Both the position numbers and the translations under genes were made by a program. Of a DNA stretch of 35,522 nt, positions 1-9,060 are shown in pieces. This stretch comes from Bacteroidales bacterium UBA1181. GTDB lineage: Bacteria > Bacteroidota > Bacteroidia > Bacteroidales > Paludibacteraceae. The stretch covers positions 1-35,522 of the forward strand of contig DBYR01000029.1 of assembly GCA_002310215.1 (NCBI GenBank). The letters run 5' to 3'. The notes beneath the pieces were generated by a model, which was not told where the DNA came from, did not search any database, and saw only the letters and a list, made by a program, of their open reading frames with translations. Within the stretch, counting starts at the first letter, position 1. Every line of letters begins with the position of its first letter.

Positions 1-3000
1 GTATATACGGCAGTATAGTAATAGACACCTGGTTCAGGATGCACCGTCAGCTCCTTGTCCCATCCTTGGAAGACAAGGCCTTCTCCATAGACAGGAGGGT
101 CAATTCCCCTGTAGACAGGCACCACGTCGCAACCGATGGTATCGCGCCAAAGCACCGTGCTGTCCGGATTCTGGAAGATGACAATTGGAGAAGCCTTGAT
201 GGTGAAGTTGTCCGGCACCTCAGAAATGCCATGTTTATCATATTTACTACCGCAAGGGAAGACGAAGAGTCCATCCCCATTCACACCATTGACCCAATGT
301 GTTGTGGCGTTCACATTATTATCCAAAGACATGACGCCCACCTCGATATAGTTCAGGTTCGTGCATCCGTCGAACATGCCGAGATAACAGCCCTCCACCA
401 ATTCCGTAGCAGGCAATATCGGAGCCGTTTTGAGAGACGAGCAACCATTGAACATATTCGAATAGCAACGTTCGGTCAGTTGTACAGCCCTCAGTTCAGG
501 TGCTTCCGTCAAGCTCTCACATCCTTCGAACATGAAGCTATAGCAAGACTTGGTCAATTGTTCGGCACGCAATTCAGGCACCTTAATCAAGTTGGAGCAA
601 CCATGGAACATGCTTCCATAGCATTCCTCCGCAAGCGTGGCAGCTGGTAAATCGGGAGCCTCAACCAGATTCTCGCACCATCCGAACATACCCATATAAC
701 ATTGGTTCTGCAAGGTGGTGGCAGGCAACTCCGGCGCCTTGGTAAGGTTAACACACCCCTCAAACAAGAAGGCGAAGCAGTAATCTGTCGGAATCACTGT
801 AGCAGTCCCCCTCCCTTCGATTAGACTCATCACGCTACCAGAAGCGGCGATTGCCCCATCATTCATTTCAAAGAATGCATAATCCTCCATACCCGCAGAG
901 ATACCACCAAGGTTGTATCCCCTCAAATAAACCTTATCGCCCACGTTATCCAAAACGACCTTCTCCAACGGGTCCAACGTTTCCCAACTGCGTCCACCAT
1001 CTCTGGAGATCTGTATGTCCGGACTAACATTACCCCGTTCCCTATAATTGAAAGAAGCATTCGCCTCCTCGGCGGTGAAACAGAGCCAATTGCACAAGGA
1101 AGGGTTCTCATACTGAGCGACAAAATAATATGTGTCCGGCTCATCTATCGGTTTCAAAGGCTTATCCCATCCCACGAAAACAGCATCCCCCATGGTTGGT
1201 TGTTCAATACCATCCTTGTATTGCGGTGTATCACCACAATTGATTGTATCGAGCCACAACACCGTGCTGTCAGAGTTCAAGAACACAATAATCGGCGAGC
1301 CGACGATTTCAAAATCATCAGGCACTTCAGAGACGCCATGCTTGTCATAAGTACTGCCGCAAGGGAAGATAAAGAGACCCTTTCCGTCAATGCCCTCGAC
1401 CCACTCTTCCGTGGCGGAGAAATCATTGTCTAAGGACATGACGCCCACTTTGATGTAGTTCAAGGAGGAGCAGTTTTTGAACATGCCTCGGTAACAGTTC
1501 TCCACCAATTCCGCAGCAGGCAATTCGGGAGCTTTCTCCAAATTATTACATTCGAGGAACATGCTTGCATAGCAACCTTCCTTCAATGTGGTGGCTGGCA
1601 ATTCCGGAGCCTTCGTCAGGCTAAAGCAACTTGCGAACATCCCCGAATAACAGAAATCCGCCAACGTGGTGGATGGCAATTCGGTGATTTTCACCAGATT
1701 CTCACAACCCGAGAACATGGCTTCATAACAAGAGAGCTCCATTATGGTCGCAGGCAAGGAAGGGGTTTCCTCCAAATTTCTACAATCATCGAACATGGCG
1801 GAATAACAAGCCTCCGCCAATGTGGTAGCAGGTAGTTCGGGAGGTGTCACAAGGGAATAACAGTCTGAAAACATATCGAAATAACATCCAACAGCCATTT
1901 CCTTGGCGGGTAGTTTCGGGGCCTCCTTTAGATTAGTACAAAAATCGAACATGTTTGCATAACAATAACCCTTCAATGTGGTGGCTGGCAATTCCGGAGC
2001 CTTCGTAAGGGCTTCACACCCCGAGAATAAGAATGCGAAACAACTATCGCAAGGAATCTCATCGGCCTCACCCTCCCCATCGATTAGACTCATCACACTA
2101 CCAGAAGCGGCCACTTTTCCTGTCATCTTAAACACGGTGGATGCATTGTTGCCATGAGAGAATCCATCCGGGTTGACTCCCCTGACATAAATCTTATCCC
2201 CCACGCCAGCCAATGTCAGAGGTTCATTATTACCCCATGTTTTCCATGTCGCGCCACCATCATCGGAGTATTGTATATCCGGGTTGTTATTTGTACTATA
2301 AGGCCACACTCTTGAGTCTTCCATCTCGGCGGTGAAGCAGAGCCATTTGCCTGGGGCAGGGTTCTTCTCCTCATAGACGGCCGTATAGTAATATACCTCC
2401 TGTTCCGTAACTGGTTCCAGTTCCTTATCCCAACCCACAAAGGTGTGGCCTTCGCCATAGACAGGGGGCTCAACCCCCTTATAGACAGGGATCACATTAC
2501 AGTCGACGGTATCACTCCAAAGCACAGAGCTATCCGGATTTTGGAACACGACGATAGGAGAAGCCTTGATGATGAAGTTCATCGGCACCTTCGAGTTTCC
2601 GTGTTCATAGTACCTACTGCCGCAAGGGAAGATGAAGACACCCTCACGGTACACGTCCTGCACCCATGAGTTCGTAGCGGAGAAATCGTTATCCAGAGAC
2701 ATGACACCCACCTTGATGTATTCCAGCGACGAGCAGTTCGAGAACATTTTCCCGTAGCAATTAGGGACGAGTTCCGAGGCGGGCAGTTCCGGAGCATTGA
2801 CCAACTTCACACACCTGCTGAACATACTTTCATAACACTCATTGACCAACGTGGTGGCAGGCAACGCAGGAGCTTCGGTCAAGTTCGAGCAACCGCTATA
2901 CATTGCAGAATAGCAACCATCCGCCAGTTCTTCGGCAGGCAAGGATTCTTGGACATCAATCAATTCCACGCAGCCGGAGAACATGCCCGCATAACAATAT

Positions 3001-6000
3001 CCTTCCATCGTTGTAGCGTTCAATACCGGAGCTTTGGTCAGACTCGAACAGTTAGAGAACATTCCCTTATAGCAACTTTCCGCCATCTTATCGGCTGGCA
3101 ACTCAGGCGCTTCAATCAAATTCTTGCAACCGTCAAACATACCCATATAACAAGAATTATCCATCGTAGTGGCTGGCAAAGCGGGCGCCTTCTTCAAACT
3201 ATCACAGAAATTAAACATGAAATAGCAACACATCGGCGCCATCTCAGTGGCGGGCAAGTCCGGCGCATACGCCAAGTCCGTACACATAGTGAACATGCGT
3301 TCATAGCAACCAATCTTCAACTTAGTGGCAGGCAATTCAGGAGACCGCGTGAGTCTGTTGCAAGCCACAAACATCCAGAAATAGCAGCTATCCGCCAATT
3401 CGGTGGCGGGCAGTTCAGGAGGTTCTTTCAAACTAGAACATCCAGAAAACATACATTGATAACAACCATTCTCCATTTTTAAAGCAGGCAGTTCATGCAC
3501 CTTAGTCAGGTTCGAACAACCTTGGAACATTCCGGCGTAGCAAGATGCCGCCAGCGTGGTGGCAGGCAAATCAGGCGTTTCGGTCAAGCCGTCACATGCA
3601 GTGAACATTCCCGCATAACAACCCTCCTTCACCGTAGTGGCTGGAAGTTGGGGCGCTTCCCGCAAGTTCGAGCAGTATCTAAACATTTCTCTATAACACT
3701 CCCTTGTCAACTCCGTGGCGGTCAGCTCTGGCGCCTGCACAAGAGACCCACACCTGATGAACAAGCTGTCGAAGCAATTCGAATTCGGTATTTTCTTAGC
3801 GAGTCCCTCCCCGTCGATCAGACTCATCAAACTACCCGAGGCGGCGATTTGCCCCGTCATCATAAAGCGGGAGATCGCACGCTCATGAGAGAATCCATCC
3901 GGGTTGTTCCCTTTGATATAAACTTTATCACCCGCATTCTGCAATTCGACACGAGTGTTCTCCTCCAACACGGACCATGTCTTCCCATTGTCCGTAGAAT
4001 ACAAAACTTCCGGCGAATTTCCGTTAAAGTTCTCGTACCACACGGAAGCGGACGAACCCACAGCAGTGAAGCACAGCAGTCTTTCGAGGGCGGCATCCTC
4101 CTCCGTAATATATTTCGCAGTATAATAATACACATCCGGCACGTCTAACTTGGACAATTCCTTGTCCCAGCCATCAAACACATATCCTTCACCTATGGAA
4201 GGAGGATTTCCGCCATATACCGGCACCGTATTGCAATCAATCGTATCACGGAACAACATCTCGCCATCCGGGTTTTGGAAGATGACGACCGGCGAGCTGA
4301 CGATCTGGAATTCCTTAGGCACCTCGGAAGAACCGTGCTTGTCGTACGTACTACCGCAAGGGAAGATGAAGAGGCCTGGCATTTCCACAAAATTAACCCA
4401 ACTCTTTGTCGCATCGAAATCATTATCCAGCGACAGAACACCCACTTTGATATATTTCAAGCTTGAGCTGCCTTCGAACATGGAGATGTAACAGGAGTCC
4501 ACCAACTCTTCGGCCGGCAAATACGGAACCCTCTCCAAAGCGAAGCACCACGTGAACATACCGTTGTAACAACCTTTCTCCAACTTCATGGCAGGCAATG
4601 CCGGTGTTTCCGTCAATCCTCCACAGAAGCCGAACATCGCCGCATAACATTCTTCGGCCAACTTCATGGCAGGCAGTTCAGGCGCTTCTTTTATAGCGTT
4701 GCATCCCCAGAACATCTCTCTGTAACAATATGGAGCCATCTCGTCCGCCACTAAAACGGGCGTCTCCTTCAATGCGCTGCAATCCTTGAACATAGAGCGA
4801 TAACAACTACGTTTCAGTTCGGTGGCAGGCAGTTCAGGCGCATCAGTCAGAGCGGCACAATTATCAAACATCATTTCGTAGCATCCTTCCGTCAGGGTGG
4901 TCGCAGGCAGTTCAGGCGCTTTCACGAGACCTTCGCAATGTTCAAACAAGCCGAAGAAGCAAGAGTCGCATGGGATTACTTCAGCTGTTCCCTTCCCGTC
5001 TATCAAGCTCATCACGCTACCGCTTGCGCTAACTTGCCCGTCAAAGGAGAAATGCGTGTATTGGGTACCCGAGGAGAATCCGTTCGGGTTATCTCCACGC
5101 ACATAGATTTTCTCGCCGCCATTCAGCGATGTCTCCGCTGTCCAATCAGACCATGTCGTTCCGTCGTAAGAGATCTGCAGATTCGGGTTGTTACCCTCCT
5201 CATTCACGAACGAGACTTTAGCGCCTCCTGCCCCAGCGGTGAAGCAGAGGTAATTGGTCGCATTCGGATCCACCGGTTTTTTATATTGCGCCGTGACGTA
5301 ATAGATCGGCGAACCATCATAAACGATTGCGCTCGGGTCCGGATCCCATCCTATAAAGTCGGCACCCTCCCAAGACGTCGGCTGGGTACCCTTGAAGGCA
5401 AGCGTCTGACCGCAATCGAACGAATCACGCTCCAGAACCGTGTTGTCAGGGTTTTGGAAGACGACAACAACACGGGAGTAGTCCACCTCGAAGAGTGTCG
5501 GTATCGCCGAAGGACCGTGTTCATTGTACGTGCTACCGCAAGGGAAGACGAATCGGCCAGGACCATCCACATCGGACACCCAGTCAGTTGTCGCGTTCAC
5601 ATCATTTTCCAAAGTCATCACGCCCACCTCTATATAGTTCAAAGAAGTGCATCTTTGGAACATTGACTCATAGCAATCCTTCACCAGCGAGGTGGCAGGC
5701 AGCACCGGAGCTTTTTCGAGGCTGGCACAACCCTTGAACATTTTCGAATAGCACCCTTCCCTCAATGTCGACGCAGGCAATTCTGGCGCATTGGTCAAGG
5801 CCACACAATCCATAAACATTGTCCAATAGCAATAATCCGCCAACTCAGTGGCTGGCAATTCGGGAGCATCCGTGAGGACCTTACAACCCGTAAACATGTC
5901 CGAATAGCAATTCCTAGACAATGTAGTGGCAGGCAACGCAGGTGCATCCACCAAGCTCATACAATCTCCGAACATTCCATGATAGCAGTCTTGGGCCAAG

Positions 6001-7765
6001 GTGGTAGCAGGCAGTTCAGGCGCTTTCGTGAGGGATGCACATACATCAAACATATTCTGATAACATGCGTCCGCCAATTCTGTGGAAGGAAGTTCGGGAG
6101 CCCGAGTCAGGGACATGCATCCATAGAACATTCCCTCGTAACACCCCTTCTTCATGGTGGTGGCAGACAAGGCCGAAGGCTCTGCCAATGAAGCACATAG
6201 ACGGAACATGTAAGAATAGCAATAATCAGCCAAACTGGTAGCTTTGAGTTCCGGGGCCTTCGTTATAGAAACACACTCGTCAAACATGTTGGAGTAGCAG
6301 TGAGGTTCCATATTCTCAGCCGGCAAAACAGGGGCCTCTGTCAGGGCGGAGCATCCCTTGAACATAGCGTAATAACAGAATTCTTTCAAGAACACAGCTG
6401 GTAGTTCAGGTGCCTTGGTAAGGGTCCCGCAATCCTCAAACAAGCCATGGAAACAATCCTTCGTCGGAATCTCGATAGAGGTGCCTTCTCCGTCGAGCAA
6501 ACTCATCACACTACCGCTGGCAGCGATATTATTCATCATGCCGAAATGGGGTCTGTTATTGTCATTGAGTTCAAGGCCTTCCGTGTATTCTCCCTTGAGA
6601 TAAGCCTTGTCGCCCACATTCGGCAAAGAGATATGTTCACCCGACACCAACGTTTTCCAGCTCGCACCTTCATCCAATGAATATTGCATCTTCAGGATCT
6701 CCGCATTGGCGCACCAGAATTCCACTTCTTCTTGTTCTGCCGTGAAACAGAGACATTTGCTTAGGTCAGGAGCAGAGGCCGGGTCGTAGACCGCCGTATA
6801 ATATTCGTAAGGCGCAGAAGTCGCGACAAACGGTTTGTCCCATTCCTTAAAAACCAAGTTGGGCAAGGATGGTTTTTTTGCGTTATAAACAGGCGTTTCC
6901 CCGCACTTGAGCGTGTCACGATGAACTTCCGTACCATCCGGGTTTTGGAAAACAACGACAGAGAAATACTCTATATCGAAATTAGCAGGAATTGACGACT
7001 CGTCTCTCCTGTCGAACGTACTACCACAAGGAAGGGAAAAAACGCCAGACCCAGTAGGACCGTTGATTATCCAACGATAGGTCGGACCATTTATTGCCGT
7101 AGGATCATCCCCCAATGACAGGGTGCCCACCCTGATAGAATTCAACTTATAGCAGCCATCAAACATTCTCATATAACACCCATTCTCCAACTCGGGAGCA
7201 GGCAAATCAGGAGCCTTCGTCAAGGATATACAAGAACGAAACATGGAGCGATAGCATTCAAATTTCATTTCCGTGGCAGGCAAAACCGGTGCTTCCTTCA
7301 AAGCCGAGCACCCATAAAACATATCCAGATAGCACCCATCCGTCAACTCGGTGGCTGGCAATTCGGGAGCTTTCGTCAAGCCCGAGCACCCCCTAAACAA
7401 AGCGACGAAACAATAGTTCGTCGGAACCGTCTTCGTAAGGCCTTCCCCATCCACCAAACTCATCACATTGCCCGTGACAGCGAAGGAACCATTCATTCCG
7501 AAAGTCGCATTATTCTGTCCATCAAAAGTGGTGCCTGTCTTGTACAATCCCTTGACATATACCTTGTCTCCCACATTCGCCACCGTAATGGCATTCGCAG
7601 GAGTAGGATTCTCCATAGAAGGGAAGTCACTATAACCATTTGAAGTCGGCATGTCTTGCCAAGTCACGCCCTCATCCAAGGAGTATTGAATATTCAACTT
7701 ACTCGCGTACCCGTTGCACCAAAGTTGGGCATTGGCAGTTTCAGCCGTAAAACAGAGCCAATCGG
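1..7765 (-). repeat. Six composite BspA/B-repeat modules, about 50 MF repeats of 78 bp
   Basis: The 'LCFTAE'-like start of each module falls near 7760, 6757, 5255, 4080, 2346 and 1088 on the minus strand. By eye the modules hold 4, 11, 7, 14, 8 and 6 MF-type units (about 50 in all), each about 26 aa or 78 bp. The first unit of each run is variant (CFxxLF instead of CYxxMF). The last ends in 'LNYIEVGVMSLD' or a close variant, which acts as a cap. Module length therefore varies by whole 78-bp units, which suggests in-frame unit gain and loss. The counts come from manual translation and could be off by one or two. Confidence 0.85.
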
Positions 7766-7844
7766 CGGCCGTACAAGGAAAGAACGAATATAAAATCAAT
7801 AGCAAGAAGGTGAAGCACCTGAAGCAATTCCGAACATTAATCAT
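1..7844 (-). CDS. Giant BspA-like surface protein with InlB-type B-repeats (3' end beyond window)
   Basis: The frame is open from ATG at 7844 to the left edge: 2614 codons with no stop, so the C-terminus is not visible. The N-terminus (MINVRNCFRCF, then a Leu/Ile/Phe-rich stretch ending PCTA-A) is a Sec signal peptide. The rest is six copies of a composite module. Each has an 'LCFTAE' beta domain with an IQYSxDGGxTW motif and an AASGSVMSLIDGEG motif. Next comes a run of ~26-aa repeats of the form CYxxMFxxCxxLxxAPELPAT, then a 'VGVMSLD ... FPCGSTYDKHG' linker, then an InlB/Listeria-Bacteroides B-repeat (VVFQNPD...GWDKEL...YYYTAVY). This organisation is typical of BspA-like leucine-rich surface proteins of Bacteroidales, which are known or suspected adhesins. 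Export and surface display are inferred; any T9SS tail would lie outside the window. ATG 7844 is chosen because the signal peptide follows it directly and a strong promoter lies about 110 bp upstream. Confidence 0.9.
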   Translation of the reverse strand, partial: MINVRNCFRCFTFLLLILYSFFPCTAADWLCFTAETANAQLWCNGYASKLNIQYSLDEGVTWQDMPTSNGYSDFPSMENPTPANAITVANVGDKVYVKGLYKTGTTFDGQNNATFGMNGSFAVTGNVMSLVDGEGLTKTVPTNYCFVALFRGCSGLTKAPELPATELTDGCYLDMFYGCSALKEAPVLPATEMKFECYRSMFRSCISLTKAPDLPAPELENGCYMRMFDGCYKLNSIRVGTLSLGDDPTAINGPTYRWIINGPTGSGVFSLPCGSTFDRRDESSIPANFDIEYFSVVVFQNPDGTEVHRDTLKCGETPVYNAKKPSLPNLVFKEWDKPFVATSAPYEYYTAVYDPASAPDLSKCLCFTAEQEEVEFWCANAEILKMQYSLDEGASWKTLVSGEHISLPNVGDKAYLKGEYTEGLELNDNNRPHFGMMNNIAASGSVMSLLDGEGTSIEIPTKDCFHGLFEDCGTLTKAPELPAVFLKEFCYYAMFKGCSALTEAPVLPAENMEPHCYSNMFDECVSITKAPELKATSLADYCYSYMFRLCASLAEPSALSATTMKKGCYEGMFYGCMSLTRAPELPSTELADACYQNMFDVCASLTKAPELPATTLAQDCYHGMFGDCMSLVDAPALPATTLSRNCYSDMFTGCKVLTDAPELPATELADYCYWTMFMDCVALTNAPELPASTLREGCYSKMFKGCASLEKAPVLPATSLVKDCYESMFQRCTSLNYIEVGVMTLENDVNATTDWVSDVDGPGRFVFPCGSTYNEHGPSAIPTLFEVDYSRVVVVFQNPDNTVLERDSFDCGQTLAFKGTQPTSWEGADFIGWDPDPSAIVYDGSPIYYVTAQYKKPVDPNATNYLCFTAGAGGAKVSFVNEEGNNPNLQISYDGTTWSDWTAETSLNGGEKIYVRGDNPNGFSSGTQYTHFSFDGQVSASGSVMSLIDGKGTAEVIPCDSCFFGLFEHCEGLVKAPELPATTLTEGCYEMMFDNCAALTDAPELPATELKRSCYRSMFKDCSALKETPVLVADEMAPYCYREMFWGCNAIKEAPELPAMKLAEECYAAMFGFCGGLTETPALPAMKLEKGCYNGMFTWCFALERVPYLPAEELVDSCYISMFEGSSSLKYIKVGVLSLDNDFDATKSWVNFVEMPGLFIFPCGSTYDKHGSSEVPKEFQIVSSPVVIFQNPDGEMLFRDTIDCNTVPVYGGNPPSIGEGYVFDGWDKELSKLDVPDVYYYTAKYITEEDAALERLLCFTAVGSSASVWYENFNGNSPEVLYSTDNGKTWSVLEENTRVELQNAGDKVYIKGNNPDGFSHERAISRFMMTGQIAASGSLMSLIDGEGLAKKIPNSNCFDSLFIRCGSLVQAPELTATELTRECYREMFRYCSNLREAPQLPATTVKEGCYAGMFTACDGLTETPDLPATTLAASCYAGMFQGCSNLTKVHELPALKMENGCYQCMFSGCSSLKEPPELPATELADSCYFWMFVACNRLTRSPELPATKLKIGCYERMFTMCTDLAYAPDLPATEMAPMCCYFMFNFCDSLKKAPALPATTMDNSCYMGMFDGCKNLIEAPELPADKMAESCYKGMFSNCSSLTKAPVLNATTMEGYCYAGMFSGCVELIDVQESLPAEELADGCYSAMYSGCSNLTEAPALPATTLVNECYESMFSRCVKLVNAPELPASELVPNCYGKMFSNCSSLEYIKVGVMSLDNDFSATNSWVQDVYREGVFIFPCGSRYYEHGNSKVPMNFIIKASPIVVFQNPDSSVLWSDTVDCNVIPVYKGVEPPVYGEGHTFVGWDKELEPVTEQEVYYYTAVYEEKNPAPGKWLCFTAEMEDSRVWPYSTNNNPDIQYSDDGGATWKTWGNNEPLTLAGVGDKIYVRGVNPDGFSHGNNASTVFKMTGKVAASGSVMSLIDGEGEADEIPCDSCFAFLFSGCEALTKAPELPATTLKGYCYANMFDFCTNLKEAPKLPAKEMAVGCYFDMFSDCYSLVTPPELPATTLAEACYSAMFDDCRNLEETPSLPATIMELSCYEAMFSGCENLVKITELPSTTLADFCYSGMFASCFSLTKAPELPATTLKEGCYASMFLECNNLEKAPELPAAELVENCYRGMFKNCSSLNYIKVGVMSLDNDFSATEEWVEGIDGKGLFIFPCGSTYDKHGVSEVPDDFEIVGSPIIVFLNSDSTVLWLDTINCGDTPQYKDGIEQPTMGDAVFVGWDKPLKPIDEPDTYYFVAQYENPSLCNWLCFTAEEANASFNYRERGNVSPDIQISRDGGRSWETLDPLEKVVLDNVGDKVYLRGYNLGGISAGMEDYAFFEMNDGAIAASGSVMSLIEGRGTATVIPTDYCFAFLFEGCVNLTKAPELPATTLQNQCYMGMFGWCENLVEAPDLPAATLAEECYGSMFHGCSNLIKVPELRAEQLTKSCYSFMFEGCESLTEAPELRAVQLTERCYSNMFNGCSSLKTAPILPATELVEGCYLGMFDGCTNLNYIEVGVMSLDNNVNATTHWVNGVNGDGLFVFPCGSKYDKHGISEVPDNFTIKASPIVIFQNPDSTVLWRDTIGCDVVPVYRGIDPPVYGEGLVFQGWDKELTVHPEPGVYYYTAVY

Positions 7845-7953
7845 ATTACCCTAAAAGATTACATTACTTAGCAAAAAAAGAAAACCCTAATAAAAGGGAT
7901 GCGCAAGTACCCATTCGCCCACAATTTCAACAAAAAGAATCCTTAACAATTGG

Positions 7954-7984
7954 CAAATTTAATCATTTTTAATATAATTCCAAA
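7954..7984 (-). promoter_or_regulatory. Bacteroidota sigma-ABfr-type promoter for the BspA-like gene
   Basis: On the minus strand, TTTG (complement of caaa, 7981-7984) is followed by 19 nt and then TAAATTTG (complement of 7954-7961). This matches the Bacteroidota -33 TTTG / -7 TAnnTTTG pattern fully. Transcription would start near 7947 and leave a 5' leader of about 100 nt before ATG 7844. The leader is A/T-rich and includes a short CCCT/AGGG hairpin at 7885-7898. Confidence 0.7.
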
Positions 7985-8015
7985 TCCATCGAGAGAAAAC
8001 CATTCCAATGACCAC

Positions 8016-8046
8016 CTAAAAAGCAGGGGCGCCCTAAAGCGCCCCT
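8016..8046 (-). terminator. Rho-independent terminator after the pyridoxal kinase gene
   Basis: A perfect 8-bp inverted repeat (AGGGGCGC at 8025-8032, GCGCCCCT at 8039-8046) has a 6-nt loop. Read on the minus strand it is followed by GCTTTTTA, a short U-tract. It lies 70 bp past the stop of the gene at 8116 and before the promoter of the BspA-like gene, so it should separate the two transcription units. Confidence 0.75.
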
Positions 8047-8115
8047 ACAACCGAACCGTATCACCGCACTGGAGTCCAGCGACAATTGCGACACGTATGT
8101 CTTCCAAAAGGAGAA

Positions 8116-8958
8116 TCAATCTCCCAATCGTTTCATCAAAGAAGGCAAAGCCTTTTCGAACTTCACACCGTACCAGTGGGAAGGATCGTCCACCGTGCAT
8201 TCGATAGCCTTCACGGTGAAGTCCACCGCGATCTTAGCCGCCTCTTCCAAGGAGTAGCCACGCACCATCGCACCGGTAAATGAGCTGGCGAAAACGTCGC
8301 CCGTGCCATGGAAAGCCCCGCCGATGAAGTCGCGGAAGTAGTAGCTTACCTCGCCTGTCTTGCCGTTCAGCGTAGCGACGCCCACCTTACCCTCCTCCAA
8401 GGAGACACCAGTAAGCAACACATTCTTAGCGCCCAAGGCCTTTAGTTTATGCAGCATATCCTCCACATACTCCTTCGTATGGTGGTCTTCGACATACTTC
8501 TCATTCAACATGAAGGCGGCCTCCGTGAAGTTCGGAAGGATCACGTCCGCCTTGGCGCAGAACTGAGCCATCTTAGCCGGGAAATCATCCGTGAACCCAG
8601 GATAGAGCTTACCCTTATCGCCCAAGACAGGGTCTATGATAACCAGACTATCCTTTTTGGAGGTGTTGTCGATGATGTCTGTGATGTAGGCCAACTGTTT
8701 CGGGCTACCCACATAACCCGTATAAAAAGCGTCAAAAAGGATTTTCTCCTTCTGCCAATGTTTCATAATAGGCACCAAGTCCTCCGTCAAATCACGGAAA
8801 GTAAAGCCAGAAAAACCGCCCGTATGCGTCGAGAGCACAGCGGAAGGCAAAATAGCGGTTTCAATTCCCATGGCGGATAGGATAGGCAATGCCACCGTCA
8901 AAGAGCACTGTCCTACGCAGGAGACATCCTGCACCGTCAAAATTCTACTATCTTTCAT
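8116..8958 (-). CDS. Pyridoxal/pyridoxamine kinase (PfkB-like ribokinase fold)
   Basis: This 280-aa protein phosphorylates pyridoxal, pyridoxamine or pyridoxine with ATP in vitamin B6 salvage and acts in the cytosol. It starts MKDSRILTVQDVSCVGQCSL, the usual N-terminus of the family. Residues 40-50 (AVLSTHTGGFS) form the substrate-side loop, 109-119 (DPVLGDKGKLY) is the DPVxGDxG motif, and LPNFTEA follows near 141. HGTGDVFASSF at 217-227 is the anion-hole/catalytic signature, with Asp221 as the expected base. Length and motifs fit an intact enzyme. An upstream in-frame TTG at 9003 is rejected because the likely promoter -7 box (8981-8988) lies downstream of it. The gene is a lone housekeeping enzyme between surface-protein genes. 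The symbol is left blank because pdxK and pdxY types cannot be told apart here; ThiD is a less likely alternative. Confidence 0.93.
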   Translation of the reverse strand: MKDSRILTVQDVSCVGQCSLTVALPILSAMGIETAILPSAVLSTHTGGFSGFTFRDLTEDLVPIMKHWQKEKILFDAFYTGYVGSPKQLAYITDIIDNTSKKDSLVIIDPVLGDKGKLYPGFTDDFPAKMAQFCAKADVILPNFTEAAFMLNEKYVEDHHTKEYVEDMLHKLKALGAKNVLLTGVSLEEGKVGVATLNGKTGEVSYYFRDFIGGAFHGTGDVFASSFTGAMVRGYSLEEAAKIAVDFTVKAIECTVDDPSHWYGVKFEKALPSLMKRLGD

Positions 8959-8980
8959 ACAATCTTTTTTTAACAAAGCG

Positions 8981-8988
8981 CAAAAGTA
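8981..8988 (-). promoter_or_regulatory. Likely -7 promoter element for the pyridoxal kinase gene
   Basis: The minus strand reads TACTTTTG, a full match to the TAnnTTTG -7 box. It places the transcript start near 8974, about 16 nt before ATG 8958. No convincing TTTG -33 box is visible at the usual spacing, so this element is weaker than those of the neighbouring genes. Confidence 0.5.
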
Positions 8989-9060
8989 TATGTTTTCTTC
9001 CAATAAATCGGAGAATCGGCTCCAGAAATTTCACAATGTACGAAACATCAGCCGCCTCCG

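Noticed and set aside
7870..7900. Short CCCT/AGGG hairpin followed by a T-rich run in the leader of the BspA-like gene
   Set aside because: It resembles a weak attenuator, but the stem is only 4 bp and no alternative pairing or leader peptide is evident.
7950..8207. 85-codon plus-strand open frame over the intergenic gap
   Set aside because: It runs through a promoter, a terminator hairpin and into the antisense of the kinase gene, and has no recognisable protein features.
8959..9003. Upstream TTG start adding 15 residues to the pyridoxal kinase
   Set aside because: The likely promoter -7 box lies inside this stretch, and family members start at the MKDSRILTVQD position.
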